A DNA stretch of 37,973 nt from DASSBG01 sp964583865 (GCA_964583865.1 CAZOXZ010000006.1:1-37973), one strand, 5' to 3'; shown: positions 1 through 7,848, numbered from the stretch's first letter. Translations and numbers: made by a program. Notes: generated by a model from the sequence alone, not told the origin.

Positions 1-111
1 CTGCGCAAGCTGCTGCATCCGATGGACGAGCTGGCCGCCATCGAGTTCATGCTCGACAAGATGAAGAACACCAAGACCAACGACGAGTTCTTCGCCTCCA
101 TGCGACGTTGA
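1..111 (+). CDS. rho: Transcription termination factor Rho, C-terminal end (partial)
   Basis: Only the last 36 codons and the TGA stop are in the window; the gene starts upstream. The visible residues include LRKLLHPMDELAAIEF and KNTKTNDEFF, which match the very conserved C-terminus of Rho, the hexameric RNA-dependent ATPase that ends transcription of untranslated RNA. The open frame begins at base 1 without a start codon, as expected for a gene cut by the window edge. A hairpin with a U-rich tail follows 27 nt after the stop. The identification rests on a short but highly characteristic tail, so I am fairly sure of it. Confidence 0.9.
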   Translation: MRKLLHPMDELAAIEFMLDKMKNTKTNDEFFASMRR

Positions 112-137
112 GCTTGATTACGGCGCAATGTGTTGTC

Positions 138-173
138 AGGCCCGGCCAGCCATGGTCGGGCCTTGTTGTTTCT
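138..173 (+). terminator. Rho-independent terminator after rho
   Basis: An inverted repeat, AGGCCCGGCC / GGTCGGGCCT (one G-T pair), surrounds a 6-nt loop and is followed by TGTTGTTTCT. It sits between the rho stop and the 3' end of the convergent minus-strand gene, so it probably ends rho transcription. The reverse strand lacks a U-rich tail. Confidence 0.75.
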
Positions 174-186
174 CACGGATCGAAGC

Positions 187-1830
187 TCATTCCCGCAGCG
201 GCAGGCCAGCCCAGGGGATGCCAGCCAGCTCGGTCATCTCGCGTTTGAAGGTGACCAGGTCGTCGATGTTGAAATCGGCCAGGCGGGCATGGCCGCAGGC
301 ACGGGCCATCACCTGCATCAGCTTGGCGGATGCGGTGAGAAAGCGCTCCAGGCGCTTGGCCGCCACGCCCACCTTCAGGCGATTGCGCAACTCCAGTTTC
401 TGCGTGGTGATGCCGGTCGGGCAGTTGTTGGTGTGGCAGATGCGCGCGGCGATGCAGCCGATGGCCTGCATGGCGCTGTTGGCCACGGCAATGCCGTCGG
501 CGCCCAGGCACAGCGCCTTGACGAAGTCAGCCGGGGTGCGGATGCCGCCGGTGACGATGAGGGTGACATCGCCACGCTCCACGCGGTCCAGATGTCGCCG
601 GGCACGCGCCAGTGCCGGGATGGTCGGTACCGAGATATTGTCGCGGAACAGTAACGGCGCAGCGCCCGTGCCGCCGCCGCGGCCATCCAGAATGATGTAG
701 TCGGCCGAGGCTTCGAGGGCGAAGTCGATGTCGCGCTCGATGTGCTGCGCGGAGAGCTTGAAGCCCACGGGGATGCCGCCGGAGAGTTCGCGCACGCGGT
801 CGGCGAAGGCCTTGAGGTCGGCCGGTGTGCGCAGGTTGGCAAAGGCAGCTGGCGAGATGGCGTCCTCGCCCGCCGGCAGATTGCGCACAGCCGCGATTTT
901 CTCGCTGACCTTGGCGCCCGGCAGGTGGCCGCCGGTGCCGGTCTTGGCGGCCTGGCCGCCCTTGAAGTGAAAGCATTGCACCTTGCCGGGGATTGACTCG
1001 TCCCAGCCGAACATGGCTGAGGCAAGCTCGTAGCCGTAGCGCGAGCAGGCTTGTTGTGCTTCGGGCAGCATGCCGCCTTCGCCGGAAAAAATGGCCGTGC
1101 CGGCGAGCTCTGCGCCTTGCGCCAGCGCCGTCTTGGCTTCCTCGGACAGGGCGCCGAAGCTCATGTCCGAGACCAGGATGGGAATGTCGAGTGCCAATGG
1201 CTTGCGGGCATTGGGGCCGATCACCAGGCCCGTGTCCACGGCGGCGTCATGCTCCAATGGCCGCGTGGCCAATTGTGCGGTCAGGATCTGGATGTCGTCC
1301 CAGCGCGGCAACCGATCGCGCGGCACGCCCATGGCCGCGATGGGCCCGTCACGGCCGACCTTGGACAAGCCGTTGCGTGCCAGCTCGTGGATGAACTCCA
1401 GCGTCGGCTCTTCCTCGGTGTTGACCGGTGCCGGCATGGCATTGTCGGCATCGTCCGTTGCGGGGGCGTCATCCTTTGTCGCTGCCGGCGCAGCATCTTC
1501 GCTCGGCGTCCACGGCGTTGTCGGCTCGATGGAATGGCGGCTTTCCAGTGCCGTGGCGTCCTTCGGCACTTGCGTGTGGGTGCCGTCACAAAACGGGGCC
1601 GTGTGCGTTTGCTTGCACATGCACAGCCATTCGTCGCCCGGCTGGTTGATCTGGAAAGGCACGGGCCGGATGCCGGCATCCCTGCCGCTGCCATCGCACA
1701 GCGTCGACTCGGCATCCGGGCCATCGCAGAAGGGCTGGGTGGCAGACCGGCCACAAGAACACCAGCGGTACTTGCCGGGCTCCAGGTGAACTTCGATCGG
1801 TTTGTGTGCAGCAACGTGTGCCTTGGCCAT
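187..1830 (-). CDS. FMN-binding glutamate synthase family protein with N-terminal CDGSH iron-sulfur modules
   Basis: A 547-residue protein. Residues ~20-85 hold two CDGSH-type modules: the first reads C-S-C then P-F-C-D-G-P-D, the second C-M-C then P-F-C-D-G-T-H. After a low-complexity Ala/Asp/Pro linker comes the GltB-type FMN barrel (Glu_synthase family), with a glycine-rich DGRGGGTGAAP loop. Cysteines at about 459, 465 and 470 (C-x5-CHxxxC-PTG) match the [3Fe-4S] ligands of glutamate synthase. There is no glutamine amidotransferase domain, so it is not complete GltB; its substrate is unknown. The first CDGSH module has Asp where the cluster-binding His is expected. The start is the ATG at 1830 because GGAGG lies about 7 nt upstream; an in-frame ATG 8 codons further up has no such site. 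It is transcribed away from the LOG gene at 1957. Confidence 0.85.
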   Translation of the reverse strand: MAKAHVAAHKPIEVHLEPGKYRWCSCGRSATQPFCDGPDAESTLCDGSGRDAGIRPVPFQINQPGDEWLCMCKQTHTAPFCDGTHTQVPKDATALESRHSIEPTTPWTPSEDAAPAATKDDAPATDDADNAMPAPVNTEEEPTLEFIHELARNGLSKVGRDGPIAAMGVPRDRLPRWDDIQILTAQLATRPLEHDAAVDTGLVIGPNARKPLALDIPILVSDMSFGALSEEAKTALAQGAELAGTAIFSGEGGMLPEAQQACSRYGYELASAMFGWDESIPGKVQCFHFKGGQAAKTGTGGHLPGAKVSEKIAAVRNLPAGEDAISPAAFANLRTPADLKAFADRVRELSGGIPVGFKLSAQHIERDIDFALEASADYIILDGRGGGTGAAPLLFRDNISVPTIPALARARRHLDRVERGDVTLIVTGGIRTPADFVKALCLGADGIAVANSAMQAIGCIAARICHTNNCPTGITTQKLELRNRLKVGVAAKRLERFLTASAKLMQVMARACGHARLADFNIDDLVTFKREMTELAGIPWAGLPLRE

Positions 1831-1926
1831 GCCGGCCCTCCTTTTTGTGGACAATGCGGTTCGTCCGATTATGCCTGTTTTGCCGGGGCAACCGGAGTCT
1901 CATCGTGGTTGTGCCGGGCTGGCACC

Positions 1927-1932
1927 TATAAT
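1927..1932 (+). promoter_or_regulatory. -10 box (TATAAT) for the LOG gene
   Basis: A perfect TATAAT lies 24 nt upstream of the ATG at 1957, predicting transcription start near 1939 and a leader of about 18 nt. No good -35 hexamer is seen at 16-18 nt spacing, so this may depend on an activator or be weak. Confidence 0.5.
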
Positions 1933-1956
1933 CGGCCTTTTGCGGGGCCTCCCATC

Positions 1957-2559
1957 ATGCGAATTTGTGTTTATTGTGCTTCCAGCGGCCAGGCCGACGT
2001 GGTGTATCGCGAGGCGGCGGGCAAGTTGGGGCGTCTGCTGGCCGAATCCGGGCACACGCTGGTCTTTGGCGGCGGCGCGGCCGGCTCGATGGGGGCGGTG
2101 GCCGATGGCGCGCTGGCGGCCGGTGGCGAAGTCATCGGCATCATGCCGCACTTCATGGCCGAGCTGGAATGGGCTCATCAAGGACTCACCAAGCTGGAGC
2201 TGGTGGACACCATGCGCGAGCGCAAGCACAGGCTTTTGGCCGGTTCGGATGCCGTGGTGGCGCTGCCGGGCGGCTGCGGCACGCTGGAGGAGTTGTTCGA
2301 GGCCATGACGCTGAAACGTCTGGGGCGTTATCTCGGGGCCATCGTGCTGCTGGATACGCGTGGTTATTACACTGCCCTGGACGGTTTCCTGGGGCATGTC
2401 ATCGACGAGCGCTTCATGAATCCGGAGCACGTGGCGATGTGGCAACTGGCCGCGCGTCCCGAGGATGTGTTGCCGGCGATTGCTGCCGCGCCGGCCTGGA
2501 GCGAGTCAGCACGCGAGTTTGCCGTGGTGCATGCGCCGGGCGATGGCCGGATGTCGTAA
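1957..2559 (+). CDS. LOG family protein (nucleoside-5'-monophosphate phosphoribohydrolase-like)
   Basis: A 200-residue protein with a Rossmann-like lysine-decarboxylase-like fold. The family signature PGGCGTLEE is at residues 104-112, with a glycine-rich FGGGAAGSMG segment near 37-46 and the MRERKHRL segment near 86. LOG proteins (YgdH/PpnN and plant LOG relatives) cleave the N-glycosidic bond of nucleoside monophosphates; in plants this activates cytokinins. The exact substrate here is not predictable. An open frame runs far upstream, but the family N-terminus (MRICVYCAS) begins at 1957, just after a TATAAT box, so the upstream extension is rejected. Transcribed divergently from the CDGSH protein, with 126 nt between. 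Confidence 0.9.
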   Translation: MRICVYCASSGQADVVYREAAGKLGRLLAESGHTLVFGGGAAGSMGAVADGALAAGGEVIGIMPHFMAELEWAHQGLTKLELVDTMRERKHRLLAGSDAVVALPGGCGTLEELFEAMTLKRLGRYLGAIVLLDTRGYYTALDGFLGHVIDERFMNPEHVAMWQLAARPEDVLPAIAAAPAWSESAREFAVVHAPGDGRMS

Positions 2560-2614
2560 CCAGCGCCTGTGTTAGCGTGCCGTGCATGGTCGTGACAATG
2601 GAGGAAGAAACATC

Positions 2615-4294
2615 GTGAAAACAGGATCGTGGTTGTCGTCGCGTTACTTGGCATGGCTGGTCTGTGCGCTGGGGCTGGTCGTGGCGCTGCTGCTGCGTGC
2701 CGGTTTTCCGATCACGGGCACTATTTTGGCGGTCATTTTTGCATCGTTGGTGCTGGTTGGTGCGCTGGATTTTTTTCAGCCGCGGCGTGCCATTCGTCGA
2801 AATTATCCGATCCTGGGGCATTTTCGCTTCTTCTTCGAGCATATCCGGCCGGAGATCCGGCAGTATTTCCTGGAGTCGGATACGGAACAGGCACCGTTCT
2901 CGCGTGACCAGCGTTCGCTGGTGTACCAGCGGGCCAAGGACACCGTGGACGTCAAGCCCTTTGGTACGTTGAAGAACGTCTATGGCGATGACTACGAGTG
3001 GATCAACCATTCCATCCACACCGAGCACATCGAGGACGCCGATTTTCGCGTGACCGTGGGCGAGGGGCGTTGCCGGCAGCCGTATTCGCTGTCCTTGTAC
3101 AACATCTCGGCCATGAGTTTCGGTTCGCTGTCAGCCAATGCCATCCTCGCGTTGAACAAGGGCGCGAAGATGGGCAATTTCGCGCACGACACCGGCGAGG
3201 GCAGCATCAGCAGCTACCACCGGCGTCATGGCGGCGACCTGATCTGGGAGATTGGCAGCGGCTATTTTGGTTGTCGCAACCACGACGGCAGCTTCAACGA
3301 GGACATGTTCATCCAGAACGCGCGACTGGACCAGGTTCGCATGATCGAGATCAAGCTCAGCCAGGGTGCCAAACCCGGCCACGGCGGCGTGCTTCCGGGT
3401 GCCAAGGTGACGGCCGAGATTGCGGCCGCACGCGGCGTGCCGGAGGGCGTGGATTGTGTCTCGCCACCCAGCCATTCCGCGTTTGACACGCCTGTCGAGT
3501 TCGTGCAATTCCTGGCGCGCCTGCGACAGTTGTCCGGTGGCAAGCCGGTAGGTTTCAAGATGTGCCTTGGTCACCCGTGGGAATTTTTTGCCATCTGCAA
3601 GGCCATGCTTGAGACCGGCGAGCACCCGGATTTTATCGTCATCGACGGGGCCGAGGGTGGCACCGGTGCGGCGCCGGTGGAGTATCTCAACCACCTGGGA
3701 ACGCCGATGCACGAGGGCCTGCTGCTGGTACACAACACGCTGGTCGGGCTGAATCTGCGCGACAAGATCAAGCTCGGTGCGGCCGGCAAGATCGTTTCGG
3801 CATTCGACATGGCGCGCACACTTGCTCTGGGTGCGGACTGGTGCAACTCGGCGCGGGGGTTCATGTTCGCGCTTGGTTGCATCATGGCGCGGCAATGCCA
3901 TACCGGCTTGTGTCCCACCGGAGTGACCACGCAGGATCCCATGCGCCAGCGGGCCCTGGTTCCGGAAGACAAGGCCAGCCGGGTGTATCACTTTCATCGC
4001 AACACGCTGTTGGCCCTGGCCGAGCTCACCGGTGCTGCCGGGCTGACTCACCCGGCACAGTTCCGACCGCACCATATCGTGCGGCGCATTTCCGTGAACA
4101 AGGTGTCGTTGGTATCTGCCTTGATCAAGCAGGTGCCGCCGGGCGCTTTGCTGGAAGACCGTGCACGGCATCCCGTTTATCGTGCCTTTTGGCGCATGGC
4201 ATCACCGCACACTTTTGCGCCGCAACTGGCCGATGACCGCGTGCCGCCACCGGGGATTTCCGATGCGGTACGAGCCGAATCGGCGCATGGATGA
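2615..4294 (+). CDS. Membrane-anchored FMN-binding glutamate synthase family protein
   Basis: A 559-residue protein. Residues ~10-55 contain two hydrophobic segments, so it is probably anchored in the inner membrane with the catalytic part in the cytoplasm. The rest is a GltB-like FMN barrel with AMSFGSLS, GAKPGHGG, DGAEGGTGAAP and the cysteine triad at about 422, 428 and 433 for a [3Fe-4S] cluster. Like its neighbour at 187-1830, it lacks the amidotransferase domain. The two are clearly different subfamilies: here there is no CDGSH part and the N-terminus is membrane-bound. The start is GTG at 2615, chosen because GGAGGA lies 9 nt upstream (2600-2605); the longer frame to 2582 has no binding site. 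The stop slightly overlaps the open frame of the next gene. Confidence 0.87.
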   Translation: MKTGSWLSSRYLAWLVCALGLVVALLLRAGFPITGTILAVIFASLVLVGALDFFQPRRAIRRNYPILGHFRFFFEHIRPEIRQYFLESDTEQAPFSRDQRSLVYQRAKDTVDVKPFGTLKNVYGDDYEWINHSIHTEHIEDADFRVTVGEGRCRQPYSLSLYNISAMSFGSLSANAILALNKGAKMGNFAHDTGEGSISSYHRRHGGDLIWEIGSGYFGCRNHDGSFNEDMFIQNARLDQVRMIEIKLSQGAKPGHGGVLPGAKVTAEIAAARGVPEGVDCVSPPSHSAFDTPVEFVQFLARLRQLSGGKPVGFKMCLGHPWEFFAICKAMLETGEHPDFIVIDGAEGGTGAAPVEYLNHLGTPMHEGLLLVHNTLVGLNLRDKIKLGAAGKIVSAFDMARTLALGADWCNSARGFMFALGCIMARQCHTGLCPTGVTTQDPMRQRALVPEDKASRVYHFHRNTLLALAELTGAAGLTHPAQFRPHHIVRRISVNKVSLVSALIKQVPPGALLEDRARHPVYRAFWRMASPHTFAPQLADDRVPPPGISDAVRAESAHG

Positions 4295-4338
4295 CAAATT
4301 CAGCCGGCAAGCGCATCATGGTGCCGGAGGTACATGCC

Positions 4339-4692
4339 ATGAGCATCAAGATGAAACGTGCCTACGAGGCACCGACGAAGGAAGATGGCTATCGTGTCCT
4401 GGTCGATCGCATCTGGCCGCGAGGCGTGAGCAAGGAAAAGGCCGCCCTGGACGACTGGATCAAGGCCCTGGCACCGTCGACCGAATTGCGCAAGTGGTTT
4501 GGCCACGACCCGGCACGCTGGGACGCGTTTCGCCAACGTTATCGAGCCGAACTGGACGCCAGTGAGGAAACACAGGCCGCCATCACGGCCTTGCGCGAAC
4601 GTGCGGCCAGCGAGACCGTGACGCTGGTCTATGCCGCCCGCGACAGTGAGCACAGCAATGCGCGGTTTCTGGTGGACTTGCTGTCGGCTTGA
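4339..4692 (+). CDS. DUF488 family protein (YeaO-like)
   Basis: A 117-residue cytoplasmic protein. The motifs VLVDRIWPRGVSKEK and LRKWFGHDP are typical of the YeaO branch of DUF488, whose biochemical role is unknown. Length agrees with the ~115-residue family norm when translation starts at 4339, where GGAGG (4326-4330) sits 8 nt upstream. A longer frame from 4291 would overlap the upstream gene and has no better ribosome site. It is probably co-transcribed with the glutamate-synthase-like gene, 44 nt upstream, and ends at a hairpin terminator. Confidence 0.85.
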   Translation: MSIKMKRAYEAPTKEDGYRVLVDRIWPRGVSKEKAALDDWIKALAPSTELRKWFGHDPARWDAFRQRYRAELDASEETQAAITALRERAASETVTLVYAARDSEHSNARFLVDLLSA

Positions 4693-4713
4693 CGACCGGA
4701 TAGGCTGTCTTGT

Positions 4714-4750
4714 CGCTGCCGAATGTCAGGCAGCGGCTTCGGTTTTTGCT
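4714..4750 (+). terminator. Terminator hairpin between convergent genes
   Basis: The inverted repeat CGCTGCC (4714-4720) and GGCAGCG (4729-4735) is followed within a few bases by GGTTTTTGCTTCTT on the plus strand. It lies just after the DUF488 gene and overlaps the last codons of the convergent peroxiredoxin-like gene. Confidence 0.55.
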
Positions 4751-5298
4751 TCTTCCCGGTGCCGCGTGCCACGTGCGGCAAACAGGCGCACACGTCCCAG
4801 CGGGATGCGGTCACCGGCATCCTCGCCATACCAGGCCTCGGCGATCATGCCATCCTCGTCGATGAGAAAGTCGGCCGGCATCAGGTTGCTGGTTTTCAGG
4901 CCGGCGAGGCCGACGATCTTCAGGCCCTTCAGCAGGGTCGGGATGCGGGTCAGGATGCCCTTGTACTTGCCCCAGCGGGAGCTCTCGATGCCGTAGCGTT
5001 CGTAGGCACTGGAGTCGGTATCGGCGATGACCGGGAAGGGACGCGGCTGCTTGGCGGCAAAGCGCTTGACCTCATCCGGCTCGGCACTGAACACGGCAAT
5101 GACGTCCAGGCCCAGCTTTTGCCATTCATCATACTGTGCGGTCAATTCATAGACGCGGAAATTGCAGAACGGGCAGGCGGGATCACGGAAAAAGCACAGC
5201 AGGGTGCGGCGGTTGCCGGGCTTGCCCAAGGTGACTTCCTCACCATAGATGGCCTCGAACGTCATCGCCGGCGCCTTTTGTGGTGCACGCAGTCGCAT
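4726..5298 (-). CDS. Peroxiredoxin-like (AhpC/TSA) thioredoxin-fold protein
   Basis: A 190-residue thioredoxin-fold protein of the AhpC/TSA superfamily. A CPFC pair at residues 42-45 follows a LLCFFRDPA strand, the usual position of the redox-active cysteines, and a FLIDEDGMI segment lies in the second half. Such proteins reduce peroxides or act as thiol oxidoreductases; the CxxC arrangement fits the PRX-like subgroup better than a typical 2-Cys peroxiredoxin. There is no signal peptide, so it should be cytoplasmic. The start is ATG at 5298 because GAGGGA lies ~7 nt upstream; a GTG five codons earlier overlaps that site. It appears to have its own promoter and a structured leader (see 5299-5513). 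Confidence 0.82.
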   Translation of the reverse strand: MRLRAPQKAPAMTFEAIYGEEVTLGKPGNRRTLLCFFRDPACPFCNFRVYELTAQYDEWQKLGLDVIAVFSAEPDEVKRFAAKQPRPFPVIADTDSSAYERYGIESSRWGKYKGILTRIPTLLKGLKIVGLAGLKTSNLMPADFLIDEDGMIAEAWYGEDAGDRIPLGRVRLFAARGTRHREEAKTEAAA

Positions 5299-5513
5299 TT
5301 CATGTTCCCTCACACGGTTGGTGCCGCCCAGCCGGGGATCGCATGAAGGCAGCCACTGGCTGCGGCTTTCCCGATCGGGTTGGGCATGGCCCGATCATGG
5401 TGGAAAAATCCCCGAGGCGGGAAATCTTCCACAGACTCCGGGTCGACGTCCCCATTGTCGGGCTGGCAATGAGAACTGTTTGCAACCATACGACGAGGCG
5501 CGGGCAAGGTCAA
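5299..5513 (-). promoter_or_regulatory. Promoter and structured leader of the peroxiredoxin-like gene
   Basis: On the minus strand there is a good sigma-70 promoter: -35 TTGACC (5508-5513), 17-bp spacer, -10 TATGGT (5485-5490), giving a start near 5478 and a leader of ~180 nt. The leader contains three consecutive inverted repeats: 5400-5432 (GTGGAA/TTCCAC plus inner pairing, about 14 pairs), 5373-5396 (GATCGGG/CCCGATC) and 5349-5363 (GCAGCC/GGCTGC). An imperfect dyad GCAA...TTGC covers the start site (5466-5485). None of the hairpins has a U-tail. I do not recognise a known riboswitch. Confidence 0.45.
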
Positions 5514-5534
5514 ACGCTTGTTCGCGGGGTGATG

Positions 5535-6512
5535 TCAGGTCACTGGTCGCTGCCAGGCGTCGAGGCTCTCACGGGCGCGTTGCCGGCCCAGTTCGACCAG
5601 ATCGGTAGCACGGTGGAACTCGTAAAAGGCACAGGCATTGCGCGGTATGCGGATCTCCAGATCCGGTGGCTGGGCGGCCAACTTCAAGCGCGTGATGGTT
5701 TCCTGGACGGTGTCCATCGAGCGCGCGAACAGGTCGAACAGGCCAAGCTCCGGTTCCGGGTTGCGGTGGCCGCCGGGTTTGCGGTGCAGGCCGGACAGAA
5801 ATTCCGCCAGCTTGCGCTGGTAGCCACTGGAAGCCGGGGTTGCGCTTTCGCGATGGCTTGGCAGGAGCCGGTCGATGAGGTTGCGGGCTGTGGTGCCGGA
5901 ATGCTCCGCTTCCTCCGGCGGCGTCAGGCGTGGGTCGGCGTCGGCGTTGACGTTGACGGCAATGATGTAGTCGGTGCGGTCGCGCAGCGTGGGCGAGACC
6001 GGCAACGGGTTCAGCAGGCCACCATCGACCAGCGTTCGTCCCTGGTAGTGGTGTGGGCGAAAGATGGTCGGCACGGCGATGGATGCGCGGATGGCGTCGA
6101 ACAGTGGCCCGGAGGAAAACCAGATCTCGCGTTGGCTGTCGATGTCCACGGCCACCGCCGTGAATGGAATCGGCAGGTCCTCGATGAGGCTGTCTCCGAT
6201 CAATTCGCGCAAGGCCTCGATGATGCGATTGCCCTTGAGGAAACCGCCGCCGGAGACCGTCCAGTCCAGCATGCGGAACACGTCACGGCGTTGCAACGGC
6301 AGCACCCAGTCGCGGTACTCGGCCAACTTGCCGCGGGCGTGAATGCCGCCGATCAATGCGCCCATGGAGCTTCCGGCAATCGAGGCGATGCGGTAGCCGC
6401 GAGCTTCCAACTCCTCGATGACGCCGATGTGGGCGTAGCCACGCGCGCCACCGGAGCCCAGCGCCAGGGAAACCTGCGGACCGGTTGCCTCCTGGTTGGT
6501 ACTTGCGGTCAT
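5535..6512 (-). CDS. Patatin-like phospholipase family protein (RssA-like)
   Basis: A 325-residue protein. The patatin oxyanion motif GSGGARG is at residues 19-25, the nucleophile elbow GSSMG at 47-51 (Ser49) and the catalytic DGG at 163-165 (Asp163), so the Ser-Asp dyad is complete. Such enzymes hydrolyse acyl chains of phospholipids or related lipids. There is no signal peptide or clear membrane segment; it resembles the RssA/YchK group. The start at 6512 follows an AGGAA site by 6 nt and overlaps the stop of the upstream WYL regulator by 4 nt (ATGA), so the two are co-translated. The C-terminal ~100 residues beyond the patatin core are not assigned. Confidence 0.88.
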   Translation of the reverse strand: MTASTNQEATGPQVSLALGSGGARGYAHIGVIEELEARGYRIASIAGSSMGALIGGIHARGKLAEYRDWVLPLQRRDVFRMLDWTVSGGGFLKGNRIIEALRELIGDSLIEDLPIPFTAVAVDIDSQREIWFSSGPLFDAIRASIAVPTIFRPHHYQGRTLVDGGLLNPLPVSPTLRDRTDYIIAVNVNADADPRLTPPEEAEHSGTTARNLIDRLLPSHRESATPASSGYQRKLAEFLSGLHRKPGGHRNPEPELGLFDLFARSMDTVQETITRLKLAAQPPDLEIRIPRNACAFYEFHRATDLVELGRQRARESLDAWQRPVT

Positions 6513-7501
6513 GCCGGTTCCTGCGAGCTCTTGTTGTAGGCGCTGATGGCCAGGCGCAGCATGATGCGCATTTCTTCGCGCAGCGACACCGGTTTGATGA
6601 TTTCTGCATCCGGGCCGTACTTCAGTATGTCGCGCAACAGCTCGCGCGAGTTGGAATAGGGGACTCGCAACTCGTAGCGGCCATCGGCCAGGTAACGGCC
6701 CTGCTGTTGCGAGTGCCAGTGCTCGTCGGCCACCCAGCGGGCAGCGTGGTCGGTAAAGTGGATCACGGCCCAATCGCGCGGTGTGCCGGCGAAAATGCCG
6801 AAGCTGGATGACAACGCCTCGTCCAGGTCGGCCACGTCGATGTCACGTGCCGTATCGTCCAGCTGTCGGATACGCTCGATGCGGTCCACGGAAAAACTGC
6901 GCAGGCCTTCGCGGCCCTCGTCCCAGGCGTCCAGGTACCAGTTGTCGCGGTAGTGGGTCAGGCGCTGCGGCGAGACGGTGCGCTCGCTGCTGCGGTTATT
7001 GGTGCGGGCGCGGTAGTGGAAGTGCAACTTGCGGCGTCGCAGGACGGCACCGGCCACCACCTGGAAGACATGCTGGTCCAGCGTGCGTGCGCCCCAGTTG
7101 ATGACGCGGATGCGGTCGACCGGCACGTTCTCCATGCCGGCTTGTTCGCTGAGCAGCTGTCGGATGCGCGCCTGAATCGGCTCCAGCGTACCGGACAGGA
7201 CGCCCGGGTCGCTACGTCCCAGAAGTGCATGCAGGGCCACCAGTGCGGCAAGCTCGTCGCTGTTCAGCCACAGGCCTGGCAATTCGTACAACTCCAGTTG
7301 CTGGCGGTCGTACATGAAACCGGGCTGTTCCTCGTTACCGCCGGTGATCGGGGCATTCAGGGCGTCGCGCAGCAGGGCCACGTCGCGATACACGGTGGCG
7401 CGCGAGCATTCCAGCTCGTCTTCGAGCTGTTGCACCGACACCGGATAACGTGCGTGCTTCAGGGTGCGGTGCAGGGTGAGTATGCGTTGGTAGCGGTCCA
7501 T
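6509..7501 (-). CDS. WYL-domain transcriptional regulator (HTH-WYL)
   Basis: A ~330-residue regulator. The first ~60 residues form a winged helix-turn-helix (DRYQRILTLHRTL ... CSRATVYRDVALL), followed by a WYL domain with the signature DNWYLDAWDE and a WCX-like C-terminal domain. WYL domains bind small ligands or nucleic acid and control the attached DNA-binding domain. I place the start at 7501 because the family usually begins with M-D-R-x-x-R-I; the ATG at 7513 is equally possible, and neither has a clear ribosome site. The stop overlaps the patatin gene by 4 nt, suggesting it regulates its own operon. The two genes are the likely first and second cistrons. Confidence 0.87.
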   Translation of the reverse strand: MDRYQRILTLHRTLKHARYPVSVQQLEDELECSRATVYRDVALLRDALNAPITGGNEEQPGFMYDRQQLELYELPGLWLNSDELAALVALHALLGRSDPGVLSGTLEPIQARIRQLLSEQAGMENVPVDRIRVINWGARTLDQHVFQVVAGAVLRRRKLHFHYRARTNNRSSERTVSPQRLTHYRDNWYLDAWDEGREGLRSFSVDRIERIRQLDDTARDIDVADLDEALSSSFGIFAGTPRDWAVIHFTDHAARWVADEHWHSQQQGRYLADGRYELRVPYSNSRELLRDILKYGPDAEIIKPVSLREEMRIMLRLAISAYNKSSQEPA

Positions 7502-7752
7502 GGGGGCAAGCATAGCGCGCCCGCACGCCGCTGGTGCATGTCACTGGCCCGGGGTGCCGTCGGGATGTGCGCGAGAGTCGTGTCTGCTGCCTTTGGTCAA
7601 CGGGGTTGCGACTCTTTCGGGCGCGTGGGGAATTGGCTGAAAAACACATCGAATCAGTGCATTGCTGCCATGTTTGGGCCTTGCACCGTCAAATTTGTGC
7701 CGTTGGTGGAGCGCGATCAGGTACCATCGTGTGCTTCGGGAGGATCAAGTTC
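7502..7752. other. Intergenic region between the WYL regulator and the SLC13 leader ORF
   Basis: About 250 nt between divergently transcribed units. I see no convincing -35/-10 pair on either strand, although a TACCAT lies at 7722-7727, and no stable hairpin. No RNA gene is recognisable. At its right edge GGGAGG (7738-7743) serves the short ORF that begins at 7753. Confidence 0.4.
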
Positions 7753-7848
7753 ATGGTGTTGTCACGCAGCCAGCCGAAGTTCCTGTGTCCGTTGTGGTCG
7801 CATGCGCGCCACCGTCCCGTCGTGTCCCCGGTCGGAGAGCACGCGTGA
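7753..7848 (+). CDS. Possible leader peptide (31 aa) coupled to the SLC13 permease
   Basis: A 31-codon ORF beginning ATG at 7753, with the strong ribosome site GGGAGG 9 nt upstream. Its TGA (7846-7848) overlaps the GTG start of the permease (7845-7847), a 4-nt GTGA junction typical of translational coupling. The peptide is basic, with two prolines and a tryptophan near the middle, and has no recognisable domain. It may act as a leader that tunes translation of the permease. Alternatively the overlap is accidental, or the permease starts elsewhere. The ribosome site is better than the one directly before the permease. Confidence 0.4.
   Translation: MVLSRSQPKFLCPLWSHARHRPVVSPVGEHA

Noticed and set aside
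1051..1956. 302-codon upstream extension of the LOG gene
   Set aside because: It is antisense to the CDGSH protein and the family N-terminus starts exactly at 1957 behind a TATAAT box.
5466..5485. Fur box at the peroxiredoxin-like promoter
   Set aside because: Only about 6 of 9 half-site positions are symmetrical and the match to the Fur consensus is weak; kept only as a general dyad.
5535..7501. WYL regulator plus patatin as an anti-phage defence operon (CBASS-like)
   Set aside because: The patatin is of the RssA housekeeping type; no nucleotide cyclase, sensor or other effector gene is adjacent.
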